Both the position numbers and the translations under genes were made by a program. Below the pieces are notes generated by a model that saw nothing but the letters and a program-made list of their open reading frames with translations, ran no database searches and was not told the origin of the DNA. Positions 63,649-64,000 of a DNA stretch of 64,000 bases are shown in pieces (the first letter of the stretch is position 1; each line of letters opens with the position of its first letter). The DNA is from Bin87 sp965261195. GTDB taxonomy: Bacteria; Chloroflexota; Dehalococcoidia; Lucifugimonadales; UBA3495. The stretch spans positions 3,906,001-3,970,000 of the forward strand of contig OZ253455.1 in NCBI GenBank assembly GCA_965261195.1. The letters are read 5' to 3'.

Positions 63649-64000
63649 TGACGAGTGCTTTCTGGTCAGATGCCAAACTCGAACGAATGACGAACGGCTT
63701 GTTGACACAGTACGAGGCGCGGTACGGGCCAATCGACCGTCCCACGGTACCGGTTGAACGAATTCTGGAGGATGTTCTCGACCTGAGTATCCTATGGGAT
63801 AACGTTCCGGAGGAACCGGGGCAGTCGATACTCGCCGGGCTGGACCCAAATAACCGAACCGTGGTGTTCAACGAAGTACGGCTGGCTCTGATTGAGGAAA
63901 CTCCAGGTTTGTACAACACCGTACTGGCCCATGAAGCCGGCCATTGGGAGGCACACGTAGATGCGGCGTTGTTGAATCAGACGCCGTTGCCACAATTCGA
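63645..64000 (+). CDS. ImmA/IrrE-family metallopeptidase (3' end off window)
   Basis: The first 118 residues are visible. They include an N-terminal helical part and NTVLAHEAGHWEAHVDAA, with the HExxH zinc motif of ImmA/IrrE peptidases. Paired with an XRE repressor, such enzymes cut the repressor in response to a signal and release the controlled genes. The frame runs off the right edge. Confidence 0.88.
   Translation, partial: MMTSAFWSDAKLERMTNGLLTQYEARYGPIDRPTVPVERILEDVLDLSILWDNVPEEPGQSILAGLDPNNRTVVFNEVRLALIEETPGLYNTVLAHEAGHWEAHVDAALLNQTPLPQF

Overview
The window is GC-rich bacterial DNA whose gene content suggests a member of the Chloroflexota, most plausibly a SAR202- or Dehalococcoidia-like lineage. 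This is an inference from content: an F420-type LLM oxidoreductase, several acetolactate-synthase-like ThDP enzymes, three CitE-like lyases, a MmgE/PrpD protein, an NDP-forming acyl-CoA synthetase, a two-domain ThyX, tandem Uma2 nucleases and many short palindromic repeats. No rRNA or taxonomic marker gene is present to prove it.

Layout. 1-9.8 kb: an edge-truncated ThDP enzyme, a BglII-like restriction-modification pair bracketed by a 213-bp direct repeat, a large N6 DNA methylase, a second ThDP enzyme and a DNA methyltransferase fused to an HNH nuclease. 9.8-13.9 kb: the 5' stump of an acyl-CoA synthetase gene, two tandem Uma2 genes, then an intact acyl-CoA synthetase. 14-18.1 kb: two small membrane proteins, a PNPOx-like protein and three tandem CitE-like genes on the minus strand. 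18.3-28.8 kb: a STAND ATPase with a degenerate CHAT-like N-terminus and TPRs, an alpha/beta hydrolase, a small HicB-like protein, an LLM oxidoreductase, MmgE/PrpD, an ECF sigma factor with its anti-sigma factor, and a tiny zinc-ribbon protein. 28.9-38.4 kb: thyX, a third complete ThDP enzyme, membrane and FxLYD proteins, and a complete 2-oxoacid (pyruvate) dehydrogenase operon in the order E3-E1alpha-E1beta-E2. 38.5-43.7 kb: a coiled-coil protein between two MITEs, tatA, tatC, tatB, a gene encoding a RumA-Maf fusion, and trxA.

A tRNA-Sec gene (selC, anticodon UCA) lies at 43671-43767. It is followed by a gutted tyrosine integrase and about 10 kb of nested, mostly broken insertion sequences (IS5, IS110, IS1182, IS66, IS256, ISNCY-like), ending inside a truncated RelE-UvrD helicase gene. 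This looks like a decayed genomic island at selC. From 55.4 kb to the right edge lies a type III-like restriction-modification locus: Mod split by an IS5 element, Res broken by a one-base frameshift, a PIN-toxin pair between them, an HNH gene downstream, and a divergent XRE-ImmA/IrrE pair controlled from a palindromic operator.

The main themes are genome defence, with four DNA-modification loci in different states of repair, and small mobile DNA. One 113-114 bp MITE family is present in four copies, each with its own 8-bp target duplication (three perfect, one 7 of 8). A second MITE shares terminal repeats with the intact IS5 that disrupts mod.
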